Source of the DNA: Rariglobus hedericola
GTDB lineage: Bacteria > Verrucomicrobiota > Verrucomicrobiia > Opitutales > Opitutaceae
Assembly: GCF_007559335.1 (NCBI RefSeq)
Contig: NZ_VMBG01000002.1
Coordinates: 736,501 to 800,500 of the forward strand
Length of the DNA: 64,000 bases
Reading direction: 5' to 3'
Shown: positions 8,362-17,070 of the stretch, piece after piece
How the letters are laid out: each line of letters begins with the position of its first letter
How positions within the stretch are numbered: position 1 is the stretch's first letter
Made by a program: the position numbers and the translations under genes
Notes under the pieces: generated by a model
Told to the model about the DNA's origin: nothing
Databases searched by the model: none
Seen by the model: the letters and a program-made list of their open reading frames with translations, nothing else

Positions 8362-8958
8362 TTATTTTTCGCTGCAACCGGTGGCGCCCGCCTCGGCTTC
8401 GCCCTGTTCACGGGTTTCTTTCGCGAGTTCCTTGATCTCTTTCTCGATGCCCGTGCGCACTTTTTTCTCCATACGATCAATGAAGAGCGTGCCGTTGAGA
8501 TGATCGACCTCGTGCTGGATGCAGCGTCCGAGCAAGCCATCGCAAACCAGAGTGTGTGAAGTGCCTTGCAAATCTTGAAACACCACGCGGATCACATCGG
8601 GCCGGATTACATCGCCGCGGATATCCGGAAACGACAGGCAGCCTTCCTCGTAAACGGTTTTTTCGGACGGCAGCACGGTCACAATGGGATTGGCCAGAGC
8701 GAGCGGCATGAACAATTCCAGCGGCGGTCGGGCGCCATCGAGTTCCCACTCGAAGTCACGATCGGCCGCGCGCAGGTCCACCACACAGAACTGGAGCGCC
8801 TTGCCGACTTGCTGCGCGGCGAGCCCGATGCCGGACGCGGTGTGCATGGTGGCCACCATCTGCTCCGAAAAGAGAGCGAGAGCGGAGTCGAAAACCTTCA
8901 CGGGCTCGCCCTTTTTGCGGAGCACGGGGTCGTTGTAGCGAACAATTCGGAGGGCCAT
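8362..8958 (-). CDS. def: Peptide deformylase
   Basis: A 198-residue metalloenzyme that removes the formyl group from the N-terminal methionine of nascent proteins. All three family motifs are present: GIGLAAQQ at 43-50, EEGCLSF with the metal-ligand Cys107, and the HEVDH metal site at 149-153. The start at 8958 (MALRIVRYND) gives the family N-terminus; an in-frame ATG at 9012 would add an 18-residue basic extension and overlap the divergent gene's 5' region. The C-terminus has a charged helical tail. No fmt gene is adjacent, unlike in many bacteria. Confidence 0.96.
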   Translation of the reverse strand: MALRIVRYNDPVLRKKGEPVKVFDSALALFSEQMVATMHTASGIGLAAQQVGKALQFCVVDLRAADRDFEWELDGARPPLELFMPLALANPIVTVLPSEKTVYEEGCLSFPDIRGDVIRPDVIRVVFQDLQGTSHTLVCDGLLGRCIQHEVDHLNGTLFIDRMEKKVRTGIEKEIKELAKETREQGEAEAGATGCSEK

Positions 8959-9030
8959 GTGTCTTCTATGTTTAAGGCCGCGTAACGTGTATTTGCCATG
9001 CGCGTGCGGCAAACGAATACTTTAACGCGC

Positions 9031-10686
9031 ATGACGTCCTCCCGTTCTCCCTTTTCCGGATCAGCTTCGATCTGGATGCTTGCCGGCCTGTTGCTGCTGG
9101 CGGCGGCGTGGATCGTGCCCGTCAATCTGAAGTCGGTCACCCCCGCGCTCTTAAAGGAGGCCGGCGAAGGCACATCCACCGTGGCCCGGCTCGGACGCCA
9201 ATTGCTCGACCGTGAGAAACCCGGTCCGGCCGCACTCGTGCTCGCCGCGTCGCGCACCCTCGGTGACCCGCAGGCACCGGCGCTAGCCACGGCGATTGAC
9301 AACATTACCCACCGCCAGCCCGAACTCGTGCCGTGGGGCGGCTGGGATCCGTTTCTCGATCCGCTTTTCAGCCTTAAGGAAAACACCGGCCGCAGCGCGA
9401 GCACACCCGTCCTCACGTTTTTCATCACCGAAAAATCCCGCGCCGGCCTGCTCGCCTACCTGAAAAATTCGCGCTCGCAAGGCGTGCAAACGTTGCTGCG
9501 CGTGCGCGACGTTCCCGAGGCGGGGCGCTTTGTGCCTGCGACCAAGCCCGGCGGCCAGACGCTCGATGCCGTGGTGCTGCTTTCCGCGCTGCTTTATCAG
9601 GGCGATCATTTTTCAGCTCCGCTTCAACGCGAGTTGCGCGATTTGGCGCAGACCGCTGCGACGCAAAACAACCTGGGCGAATTGGAGCCCGCGTTCATCG
9701 ACCTGCTTTCGCTGGGACGTCGGCTTGATTGGATTCAGCTCACCGAGTTGATGCGGGTGACCGACAGCGTGAAAACCACCGGAGAATTCGCACAGCTCGC
9801 GCGCGCCGCGTCCGACGATCTGCCGGTGATTTATGCCGCCGCGTTGCTCACCGGGTCGGCGGATCGCGTGGCGACGTATCTGTTGAAATACGGTCGTCCG
9901 GGCATGGACGATCTAAAGCTGGCTCTCACGCTCGGCCAGGGCGCCACGGAGCAGCTGCTTGCGCGCCAAGTGCCGGTCAACCGCCAGCCCGCCCCGTCGT
10001 TCGGCCCGATTACATTGATGGCGTTGCTCTACCCGAAGCTGGCGCTGATCGCCAAGTATCTCGGGTTTCTGTTGGGAGCCTTCTGTGTATTTCGCGGTCT
10101 GGAGAGTTTGCTCTTTGATGATACTGGCGACCGTTCGCTGCCTCGGGTGAAGAGCGGCGCGCTTGCGATTTTGACCGCCGCGCTGCTCGTGCTCGGCACG
10201 GAACCCTTCCTGCTCAAAACACCCGCACCTTCCGAATTTCAACTCAAGTTAACCATTCCCGTCCTCGCCAATATTTCCGACCCTGCCTCTCTCACGCCCA
10301 CGGCTCCCACGTTTAACATGGATACTTCAACTCTCTTCACCATCGGGTTCTTCGCCCTGCTCCAGATCGGCATGTATCTTTACTGCCTCTCCAAGATCCG
10401 CGAAGTCGACCGTCAGGCCGTGCCCGCGCTCCTCAAACTCCGTCTCATGGAAAACGAAGAGAACCTCTTCGACGGCGGCCTTTACATCGGCATCGCCGGC
10501 ACCGCCACCGCGCTCGTGCTTCAGGTGCTCGGCGTCATCCAGCCGAACCTGCTCGCCGCCTATTCCTCGAACCTTTTCGGCATCTGCTGCGTTGCGCTGA
10601 TTAAGATCCGTCATGTGCGTCCCTACAAACGCAGCCTGATCCTGGCCGGCCAGGCCGAGTCGAAACCGGTGATCGCGGTGGCTTGA
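9031..10686 (+). CDS. Multi-pass membrane protein, unknown function
   Basis: A 551-residue protein that I do not recognise. An N-terminal membrane anchor (residues about 10-28, 'WMLAGLLLLAAAWIVPVNL') precedes a large soluble, helical, Ala/Leu-rich domain to about residue 320, then at least five membrane segments in the C-terminal half ('LALIAKYLGFLLGAFCVF', 'AILTAALLVLGTEPFLL', 'TIGFFALLQIGMYLYCL', 'GIAGTATALVLQVLGVI'). The soluble part is therefore probably periplasmic. Start chosen at 9031; the in-frame ATG at 8998 is also possible. It is followed after 28 bases by a second unknown gene on the same strand, probably in one operon. Confidence 0.75.
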   Translation: MTSSRSPFSGSASIWMLAGLLLLAAAWIVPVNLKSVTPALLKEAGEGTSTVARLGRQLLDREKPGPAALVLAASRTLGDPQAPALATAIDNITHRQPELVPWGGWDPFLDPLFSLKENTGRSASTPVLTFFITEKSRAGLLAYLKNSRSQGVQTLLRVRDVPEAGRFVPATKPGGQTLDAVVLLSALLYQGDHFSAPLQRELRDLAQTAATQNNLGELEPAFIDLLSLGRRLDWIQLTELMRVTDSVKTTGEFAQLARAASDDLPVIYAAALLTGSADRVATYLLKYGRPGMDDLKLALTLGQGATEQLLARQVPVNRQPAPSFGPITLMALLYPKLALIAKYLGFLLGAFCVFRGLESLLFDDTGDRSLPRVKSGALAILTAALLVLGTEPFLLKTPAPSEFQLKLTIPVLANISDPASLTPTAPTFNMDTSTLFTIGFFALLQIGMYLYCLSKIREVDRQAVPALLKLRLMENEENLFDGGLYIGIAGTATALVLQVLGVIQPNLLAAYSSNLFGICCVALIKIRHVRPYKRSLILAGQAESKPVIAVA

Positions 10687-10714
10687 TGCCCCACACTCTT
10701 CAGGCCTTGGCGCC

Positions 10715-12094
10715 ATGAACAAAACACTCCTTCTCATCCTCTGCGACTTCCTGCTGCTCACGCTGCTGGCGTTGACCGACTGGCAAAAGGCCGCGCCGGT
10801 CCAACCCGCCGCGCCGCTGCCGCCCGCAAGCGTAACGCCGGGAGCCGGCGCCGCCACCAAGGATGACGATATCGTCTCCCTGATGAAGCTTTCGCTCGAG
10901 GACGAACGCACCCAGCGCGACCAGCTCTCGCAGCAGTTGCAGACCACGCAGACGACTCTCAGCGATCGCGATAAGTCCCTCGCCGAAACCTCCACCGCGC
11001 TCGCCGACACGCGTGCGAAGGCCGATGACCTTTCCTCGAAATACACCAAGGCCGCCGCCGATGCGTCGTTGACCAAGGAGCAGCTCGACCAGTTGCGCAA
11101 AGACCTCGAGAAGCGCCAGGCCGAGGCCGAGCGTCAGGCGAAGGAACTCGCCGCCCTCGAAAAACAGCAGGCCGAGGCCCGTGCGAAGATTGAGGATCTC
11201 AACGTGTCTGTGCGCGTCGCCGAGCAGGAGAAACAGTTGCTCCGCACCGCGGCCGAATCGTTGAAGGTTCAAGTCGAGGCCGAGCGTGAGGAACGCATCA
11301 AAGTGCAGGCGGCCACCACGCAGCTGGCGCAAGGCGTCGGCCAGCTTGCCGACAGCTCCACCGCGCTCACGAAGGAGATTCGCGACAACCGTCCGATCAA
11401 TGTGAACATTCTCTTCAACGACTTCCTCGCCAATCGCGTGCAGACCTCGTTTGTCGGCACGCGCCCCGGGCTCTTCGGCGTGAAGACGGAGAACAAGGAC
11501 ACGCGCACGATCTTCGTGACCGACGGACGCGATACGTTCGCATTGTTTCATATCAACGACACGCCGTTCACGTTGAGCGAAATCAACTGGAACTGGAACA
11601 CGTTGAAAGCCGAGTTCCGCAAGGACGGTTACTCCACGACGTCTGAGCGCCTCACATTTCTCGCAGTTGATCCGCGCGTCGCTGTCATGCCGGTCACGGC
11701 CGAACAGCAGGCGGCCTTGGGCGTGAAAGCCTATCCTATTGCACTCGAGCCGTTCAAATACACCGAGGCTTTACTCATCGCGAATGGCGGCACTGGCTAC
11801 GGCGAAATTCCGTTCAAACTCGATCCGGCGAATCCGAGCTATGTGCGCATGGACAACCGTCTCGTTCGCCGCCTGTTTGGCGATTTCTCGCCGTCGCGCG
11901 GAGACCTTGTGCTGAGCAAAACGGGCGAGCTCCTCGGCATCATGGTGAACAGCGAATACTGCGCGCTGGTGAATAACTTCCTGCCGTCGCAGGTCATCCG
12001 CACGGGTGATGATCTGGCGAGCCGTCCCACGGCCAAACAGTTCGACGACCTCACGTTGCGCCTGCGCAAACTCCCGCTGCGCATCCAGCAGTGA
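10715..12094 (+). CDS. Membrane-anchored coiled-coil protein with possible degenerate trypsin-like C-terminal domain
   Basis: A 459-residue protein with an N-terminal signal anchor (MNKTLLLILCDFLLLTLLAL), a Pro/Ala linker, a long coiled coil at about residues 55-220 rich in Glu/Gln/Lys/Ala, and a C-terminal globular domain of about 230 residues. The latter ends with 'SPSRGDLVLSKTGELLGIMV', which resembles the Ser-protease 'GNSGGPLLN..GEVIGI' strand pair with most active-site residues altered; this is inference only. It lies 28 bases after the membrane protein at 9031-10686 and is followed by a terminator, so the two probably act together in the envelope. Specific function unknown. Confidence 0.75.
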   Translation: MNKTLLLILCDFLLLTLLALTDWQKAAPVQPAAPLPPASVTPGAGAATKDDDIVSLMKLSLEDERTQRDQLSQQLQTTQTTLSDRDKSLAETSTALADTRAKADDLSSKYTKAAADASLTKEQLDQLRKDLEKRQAEAERQAKELAALEKQQAEARAKIEDLNVSVRVAEQEKQLLRTAAESLKVQVEAEREERIKVQAATTQLAQGVGQLADSSTALTKEIRDNRPINVNILFNDFLANRVQTSFVGTRPGLFGVKTENKDTRTIFVTDGRDTFALFHINDTPFTLSEINWNWNTLKAEFRKDGYSTTSERLTFLAVDPRVAVMPVTAEQQAALGVKAYPIALEPFKYTEALLIANGGTGYGEIPFKLDPANPSYVRMDNRLVRRLFGDFSPSRGDLVLSKTGELLGIMVNSEYCALVNNFLPSQVIRTGDDLASRPTAKQFDDLTLRLRKLPLRIQQ

Positions 12095-12118
12095 GTCGCA
12101 CGACGCACGGCTGAAAAG

Positions 12119-12150
12119 AAGACGGCGCACTCCCCAGTGCGCCGTCTTTG
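12119..12150 (+). terminator. Terminator of the 9031-12094 operon
   Basis: AAGACGGCGCACT (12119-12131) pairs perfectly with AGTGCGCCGTCTT (12136-12148) around a CCCC loop, 24 bases after the stop. Confidence 0.88.
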
Positions 12151-12251
12151 TATCCCTATATGTATGTGAGCCGGCCTTGCCTGCCGGTTACCTTTACCCA
12201 GACGTCGCGAACTCGCGGCCGGTTACAGCCGTCATTTTTTTGGAGGGGCGA

Positions 12252-13046
12252 TTAAGGTTTTTTTGAGCGCGACGAAGTTGCCTGCAATGACTGCAACGCG
12301 GCGAAGTAGCGCGCGCCGAATTCCTTCAGCGCTTCCGAGCTGAAGTGCAGTTCGTCGCCTTTGTGGCCGAGCCCGGCGGAGGAAACTGCGGCGGCATGCG
12401 GGATCAACGAAGGCAGGGTGTTGATCTGTTCGTTGATCACGCGCGCGAAGGGGGATTTGTCGCCCTTGCGCGTGTAGAGGAACTCTCCCAGTTCGCCCGC
12501 GATGAACGGGACGTCAGGCGCATTGAGATCACGCCGAAAGCCGGCGGCGACCTCGGCGAGATTTTCCGCGTAAGCACGCGCCTTGGTTTCATCGCCTGAC
12601 TCGGACTCGCCTTGGTGCCAGAGAATGCCTTTCAGCCGTCCGCTTTGCTGGGCGAGCTTGGCGCGTGCGAGTGCCGCTTCGTAGAGATCGGCACCGGGCT
12701 TCCAACGCGCGATTGGTGTGCCGCCCACGGCGCACGGAATGAGGCCGACGGTTACACCGGGATTTTTTGCGGCTGCCAGTTTGGCAAACGTGAACCCAAG
12801 GCCCACGCCGGTCATGCCCGGTTTATCGAAGTGAATCGGCTCACCTTGGGACACCCAGGCATTCTCTTTGTTAAGGACGAAAATGCGCGGATCGGGTTTG
12901 CGATCGGCTTCGCTGAGTGCACCGCGGCCGGCCATGTTTGACTGGCCGATGAGCAGGTAGAGATCGAGCGATTCTGGCTTGGTGGCGAAGGCAGGAGATC
13001 CGGAAAAAAGACCGCAGAGCAAACTGACAATAAGAAATCGTTTCAT
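12252..13046 (-). CDS. Secreted SGNH esterase (sialate O-acetylesterase/CE6-like, SASA domain)
   Basis: A 264-residue exported hydrolase. The signal peptide is MKRFLIVSLLCGLFSGSPAF. The catalytic serine lies in 'LLIGQSNMAG' (Ser36), the WHQGES block is at 143-148, and the Asp/His pair is in 'GDELHFSS' (Asp231, His234), which together mark the SASA family of acetylesterases acting on sialate or acetylated plant polysaccharides such as xylan. The start at 13046 is chosen because it gives the signal peptide; the frame is open upstream to 13115. Plausible role: deacetylation of polysaccharides outside the cytoplasm. Confidence 0.88.
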   Translation of the reverse strand: MKRFLIVSLLCGLFSGSPAFATKPESLDLYLLIGQSNMAGRGALSEADRKPDPRIFVLNKENAWVSQGEPIHFDKPGMTGVGLGFTFAKLAAAKNPGVTVGLIPCAVGGTPIARWKPGADLYEAALARAKLAQQSGRLKGILWHQGESESGDETKARAYAENLAEVAAGFRRDLNAPDVPFIAGELGEFLYTRKGDKSPFARVINEQINTLPSLIPHAAAVSSAGLGHKGDELHFSSEALKEFGARYFAALQSLQATSSRSKKP

Positions 13047-13126
13047 GGGGAAGGCATCAGCTTGGTGCGCTGCGCAGGCAGCGTCAGGCGGGTGCGTCTG
13101 AAAACAGATTCCCAATCCGGCGCGGG

Positions 13127-13867
13127 TTAACTCAGCCGGCGACGGAAGAAATCCACGGTCATGCCCATTGTGAGGTGCGCGAGTTCGGCGTCATAGCGAA
13201 GGCCTTCGTCGCGGAGGAAGGCGTGGGCGCCGTTGAATTCGTGCCAGGTGAACGTCGTGCCGGCCGCAGTGAGGGCGGAGTAGATTTTGGCGCGACCTTC
13301 GCCGGGCACGTGCGGGTCCTGGCGTCCCCAGATCATCATGAGTTCACCTTTGATGTCGGGAATGCGGGCGAGCGAGTCATCGGCCTTTCCTTTCCCGAGC
13401 GAACCCTGATGGATGTCGGTCGCGTAGAAACACGTCGTGGCGTTGACTTCGGGCAGCATGGCGGCGCGGAAAGAGAGGTGTCCGCCGAGGCAGATGCCAA
13501 TGGCGCCGACGCGGCCGTTGCCGTTGTCATGATTTTTCAAATACGCGACGGCTGCGCGGGCGTCATCGTCGTAGGACGCGAGCTCCTTGGCGTATTTGAG
13601 TTCGTTGCCTTTGTCGGCACCCGCTTGGTCGTAGGCAAGCACGGTGCCGGCGGGCAGGAATTCGTGGTAAACCTCGGGCACGGCGACGATGAACCCGTGG
13701 CCGGCGAGAAACGCGGCGGTGCGCCGGATCGGTGCGGTGATCTGGAAAATCTCCGAATACAAAACGATGCCCGGATGACGTCCGTCGCCAGTGGGACGAA
13801 ACACCTGCGTGCGCATCAAGCCGCGCGGCGTGGGAAGATCGACGACTTCGGGTTCGCGAATGGTCAT
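13127..13867 (-). CDS. Dienelactone hydrolase family protein
   Basis: A 246-residue alpha/beta-hydrolase. The catalytic triad is visible: nucleophile Cys126 in 'GAIGICLGGH', Asp184 in 'MMIWGRQDPHVP' and His215 in 'EFNGAHAF', as in carboxymethylenebutenolidase. The enzyme opens dienelactones in chlorocatechol breakdown, but most family members have unknown substrates and no aromatic pathway genes are nearby. The start at 13867 (MTIREPEVV) is preferred to ATG at 13885. A striking 29-bp palindrome lies 79 bases upstream (13946-13974) and may be its operator. Confidence 0.92.
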   Translation of the reverse strand: MTIREPEVVDLPTPRGLMRTQVFRPTGDGRHPGIVLYSEIFQITAPIRRTAAFLAGHGFIVAVPEVYHEFLPAGTVLAYDQAGADKGNELKYAKELASYDDDARAAVAYLKNHDNGNGRVGAIGICLGGHLSFRAAMLPEVNATTCFYATDIHQGSLGKGKADDSLARIPDIKGELMMIWGRQDPHVPGEGRAKIYSALTAAGTTFTWHEFNGAHAFLRDEGLRYDAELAHLTMGMTVDFFRRRLS

Positions 13868-13945
13868 GGCCGCCGAGCGCAACACGCCCCAACCGCCTTG
13901 GCAACCCGCCGCATCGTGGACGCCTGCACCCGTTATCCGATCAGT

Positions 13946-13974
13946 CAGTTTGTAACTTATTAAGTTACAAACTG
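13946..13974. promoter_or_regulatory. 29-bp palindrome, candidate operator for the dienelactone hydrolase gene
   Basis: The arm CAGTTTGTAACTTA (13946-13959) is perfectly repeated in inverse (13961-13974) around a single central T. It covers the last codons and stop of the methyltransferase gene and lies 79 bases upstream of the dienelactone hydrolase start. There is no U-run on the minus strand, which argues against a simple terminator of the methyltransferase gene. Confidence 0.6.
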
Positions 13975-14613
13975 GTTTTTATACACGGCGCTGCGGAGGA
14001 AGCAGCCTTGGCGGGAGGTTTCGGCGAGCAGGTGGAATCCGGCGGTTTTGAGCAGTGCTTCGGCAGGAGGAAGTTCCCTGATGGCGAGGCCGGTTTGCCA
14101 GCGGAAAAAGGTGAACATCAGCGCGAGCCAGATGCGTGCGCGGGTTCGGGCCCAGCCACGGACGACAGGCAACGCAAAGTCCGCATACAACCAGATGGCG
14201 TCGGGCTTGAGCGACGGTCGCACGTGGTCGATACAGACACGGATTTGTTCGGGTGAAAAACAATCGAGGAAGAATAGCGTGGTGACCGCGTCGTAAGTGT
14301 TGCGCGGAAATTCAGCGGTGAGAACATCGGCCTGAAGCAAGGTGACGCGCTGGCGATCCGCCGGACTGAGGCGATCGGCGGCGCGTCGAAGCATGCCGGC
14401 GCTGAAATCGACCGAGTCGATCTGCGCATGGGGTGCAAGTTGGCATGCGAGGGCGAGGCCGCGGCCATCGCCGTCACCGAGGAGCAAGATACGTTGGCGT
14501 CCGCGCAACTGCTCGAAGTGCTGGAAGCGTGCGCGTTCCAATGCGCGGCCAAAGGCGAGAAATTCCAGTGACCGATAAAACCGGGCGAGTGGATCGTAGC
14601 CGTTGGTTTTCAT
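13960..14613 (-). CDS. Class I SAM-dependent methyltransferase
   Basis: A 217-residue protein with the Rossmann-like methyltransferase fold: motif I is 'RILLLGDGDGRGLALAC' (around residues 41-57), followed by the acidic strand end 'QIDSVDFSAGML' and motif 'VTLLQADVLTAEF'. The second half has 'YDAVTTLFFLDCF' and a hydrophobic segment. The substrate is unknown. Its ATG overlaps the stop of the upstream membrane-protein gene (14610-14613), so the two are translationally coupled and probably work on one lipid-like or membrane substrate (inference). Confidence 0.85.
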   Translation of the reverse strand: MKTNGYDPLARFYRSLEFLAFGRALERARFQHFEQLRGRQRILLLGDGDGRGLALACQLAPHAQIDSVDFSAGMLRRAADRLSPADRQRVTLLQADVLTAEFPRNTYDAVTTLFFLDCFSPEQIRVCIDHVRPSLKPDAIWLYADFALPVVRGWARTRARIWLALMFTFFRWQTGLAIRELPPAEALLKTAGFHLLAETSRQGCFLRSAVYKNQFVT

Positions 14614-15464
14614 GGGATGAAAAACAACACGACGGGCGTGATGAGCGTGAAATCCACCAAGGCCCGCGCGGTTTCACGACCGATGCGCGGTTGCGCGAGA
14701 TCGAGCAGACCGAGGAGCAGACCGCTCGCCGCGGTGCAGAGTGCGCCGGGGTGGGTTGGGTCGGAATTGAGGACGGCAGAAAGTAATCCGGCGATCAACA
14801 GCAGCCATGGCAGCGCATGGATGAGCGTCCACCGGCCCTTGAGTTGGAGGGCGAGGGAGGTCTGGCCGTGCAGCGTATCAACTTCTTTTTCCCAAGAGGC
14901 GATGAGCGCGCAATTGGAGAAACAGAGAAGTCCGAACAGCGTGACGGGAATAATGAGTGATGTGATTTTTTCGGGTGCGAGGACGGCGGGCGCGAGTGCG
15001 CAGCCGATGGCGAAGATCACCGCAATGACGATTTCTTTGGGCAGGCGCAGCGGATGATGTCGATGAACCAGCTGGTGCGAAAACAAATACAGAACAGTGG
15101 GAATGAGCAGGATGAAGCCGGCTTTGAATTCGCGTTCATCCAGGCGTCCGAGGGCGATGACGGTGGTCGCAATGATCGCGGCGATACCGACCCAGAAGAC
15201 CGGCCAGCGGTTGCGAATGTAGAATTCATGGCGACGCGTTTGCACGGTGTTCGGGTCGAGCCGCCAGCCTTCGATCCACCGATCGGCCGCGTAGATGATC
15301 CACACGGCGAGACCGATTAAAACGGGGTCGTGCCAGTCGAGGTGCACGTCGAGTTTGCGGGCGAAGAGAGCCTGCCAGAGCACGGCTACGAACGGGGCGT
15401 CGAGGGAAAGCGTGGAGGGCCATTGCCACCAAGGCGGGCGTCGCGATGTGCGGGACTGCGGCAT
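14610..15464 (-). CDS. Polytopic membrane protein, weakly UbiA-like
   Basis: A 284-residue protein with about eight hydrophobic segments. An 'IIYAADRWIEGW' motif followed by 'TRRHEFYIRNRW', and later 'RLPKEIVIAVIFAIGCALAP', recall the acidic and Lys-containing loops of the UbiA prenyltransferase superfamily, but the classical NDxxD motifs are not present, so this is a weak resemblance. It overlaps a methyltransferase gene by four bases. A prenyl- or quinone-related modification is possible but unproven. The function should be treated as unknown. Confidence 0.7.
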   Translation of the reverse strand: MPQSRTSRRPPWWQWPSTLSLDAPFVAVLWQALFARKLDVHLDWHDPVLIGLAVWIIYAADRWIEGWRLDPNTVQTRRHEFYIRNRWPVFWVGIAAIIATTVIALGRLDEREFKAGFILLIPTVLYLFSHQLVHRHHPLRLPKEIVIAVIFAIGCALAPAVLAPEKITSLIIPVTLFGLLCFSNCALIASWEKEVDTLHGQTSLALQLKGRWTLIHALPWLLLIAGLLSAVLNSDPTHPGALCTAASGLLLGLLDLAQPRIGRETARALVDFTLITPVVLFFIP

Positions 15465-15560
15465 GCGACGATGACTGAAGCGTGGGGATCGGTTGGAAGC
15501 AAAGGCTGGTTTTGCGTTGAAGGTTTGCGCGGCGGGGCGGCGGTGTGCGTTGATGACGGT

Positions 15561-16745
15561 ATGTCGTCAACGGCCGCGCCCAACATCCTGTGGATCGTCA
15601 CCACGCAGTGGCGGGCGCAGGCGTGCGGTTATGCGGGTGACGTGAATGCGCGCACGCCTCACCTCGATGCGCTGGCGGCGCGATCGGTGAATTACACGCA
15701 GGCGGTGACTCCGCATCCGTTCGGGCCGTTTGCCCGTGCGGCGTTGTTGACCGGTGTGCGTTCACCGGAAAACGGCGTGCGCGATTACTACGATCCGCTG
15801 CCGGTGGAGGCGCGGACGATTGCTCATGAGATGAACGACCGGGGGTATGCGACGGCGTTTTTTGGAAAGTGGCATTTGGCGCAACGCGATCCGGCGGCGG
15901 CGTTGGTGGGCGAGACGCATGCAAAGATGATTGTGCCGACGGAGTCGCGCGGTGGGTTTCAGTTTTGGGAAGGATTCGAGGGCGGGTTTTTGCTCAACGA
16001 TCCCTGGCTGCACGGAACACGGCTTCCGGAGCCGGTGCGGTTCTGTGGTTATCAAAGCGACGTGCTGTGCGAACGGGCAGGGGAGTGGCTTGGCGGTAGC
16101 GCGCGACTGCCGGGCGCACCATGGTTTGCCGTCGTGAGTTTGGAGGCTCCTCATCCGCCTTATGATGCGCCGGCGGCAGGCGTCGAGCCGCGCGCTATGG
16201 TGCTGGCGGATAACGTGCCTGTGTCGGTGGCGGAAAAAGCCACGCGTGAACTGGCGGGTTATCATGCGCATATTGAGGCGACTGATCGCGCGATCGGTCG
16301 ATTGGTTGCCGCGCTGCCCGAGGATGTGATCGTGGTGTTCACTTCGGTGCACGGAGACATGCACGGCGCGCACGGGTTGTTTCGCAAGGGATGGCCCCAC
16401 GAGGAAAGCGTGCGCGTGCCATTGTTGGTGCGCGGTGCACCGAGCGTCGAGCCCGGGGAGGGGAATCCGCACGGCTGCTCGGTTGAACCGGTCTCACTGC
16501 TGGATTTACCGGCAATGACGCTCGCATGGTCTGAAGGCCGGTCATGGACCTGTCAGCGGGACCGGGCGGAGATTTCGATGCCGAGTGTCGTTGCGCTCCC
16601 TTATCAATGCGACCGGACTTGGCGCGGCTGGCGATCGGCTACGCGGAAAGAAGTTTTCAACACGGATGGCACGCCGTGGCTGGCGTTTGATTTGGCGGCC
16701 GACCCTGGCGAGGTCAGGAATTTGACCAATAAAAAACCCGGCTGA
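15561..16745 (+). CDS. Sulfatase-fold protein lacking catalytic and metal-binding residues
   Basis: A 394-residue protein clearly related to type I sulfatases in overall sequence ('RTPHLDALAARSVNYTQAV', 'GYATAFFGKWHLAQ', 'GLFRKGWPHEESVRVPLLVR'). However, key residues are missing. The paired Asp metal ligands after the first strand are Thr15-Gln16. The formylglycine site C/S-x-P-x-R reads Gly55-Pro-Phe-Ala-Arg59, so there is no Cys or Ser to oxidise. The DHG motif reads Val263-His-Gly. Lys103, His105 and His264 remain. There is no signal peptide, whereas most sulfatases are exported. The start at 15561 gives the family N-terminus; the frame is open to 15330. The stop codon lies in the loop of a terminator. 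It may be a pseudoenzyme or have another activity. Confidence 0.85.
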   Translation: MSSTAAPNILWIVTTQWRAQACGYAGDVNARTPHLDALAARSVNYTQAVTPHPFGPFARAALLTGVRSPENGVRDYYDPLPVEARTIAHEMNDRGYATAFFGKWHLAQRDPAAALVGETHAKMIVPTESRGGFQFWEGFEGGFLLNDPWLHGTRLPEPVRFCGYQSDVLCERAGEWLGGSARLPGAPWFAVVSLEAPHPPYDAPAAGVEPRAMVLADNVPVSVAEKATRELAGYHAHIEATDRAIGRLVAALPEDVIVVFTSVHGDMHGAHGLFRKGWPHEESVRVPLLVRGAPSVEPGEGNPHGCSVEPVSLLDLPAMTLAWSEGRSWTCQRDRAEISMPSVVALPYQCDRTWRGWRSATRKEVFNTDGTPWLAFDLAADPGEVRNLTNKKPG

Positions 16746-16764
16746 TTAAGGCCGGGTATTTTTT
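16731..16764 (+). terminator. Terminator overlapping the end of the sulfatase-fold gene
   Basis: An A-run plus CCCGGC (16737-16742) pairs with GCCGGG (16751-16756) followed by a T-run; the stop codon TGA (16743-16745) is the first part of the loop. Confidence 0.8.
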
Positions 16765-16770
16765 AAAAAC

Positions 16771-16858
<88 letters not shown>

Positions 16859-17070
16859 GTTTTGATGTTCTGGACAAACCTCCGAAGAGCTCTGTCCGAT
16901 GGGCGAAGGGCAGAGGAAGTCGGTTCACTCCGCGCGGGTCAATGGTGAAAAATCTGATCTTCGGTTCGCCGCGGACTCATACCGGTTGCGTTTCCGAAAT
17001 GCGTCTTGCGCGACCTTGCACGGGTGCTACGGTTCGCCGGTTTAGGACCTTTTAACCACGACCAACGACC

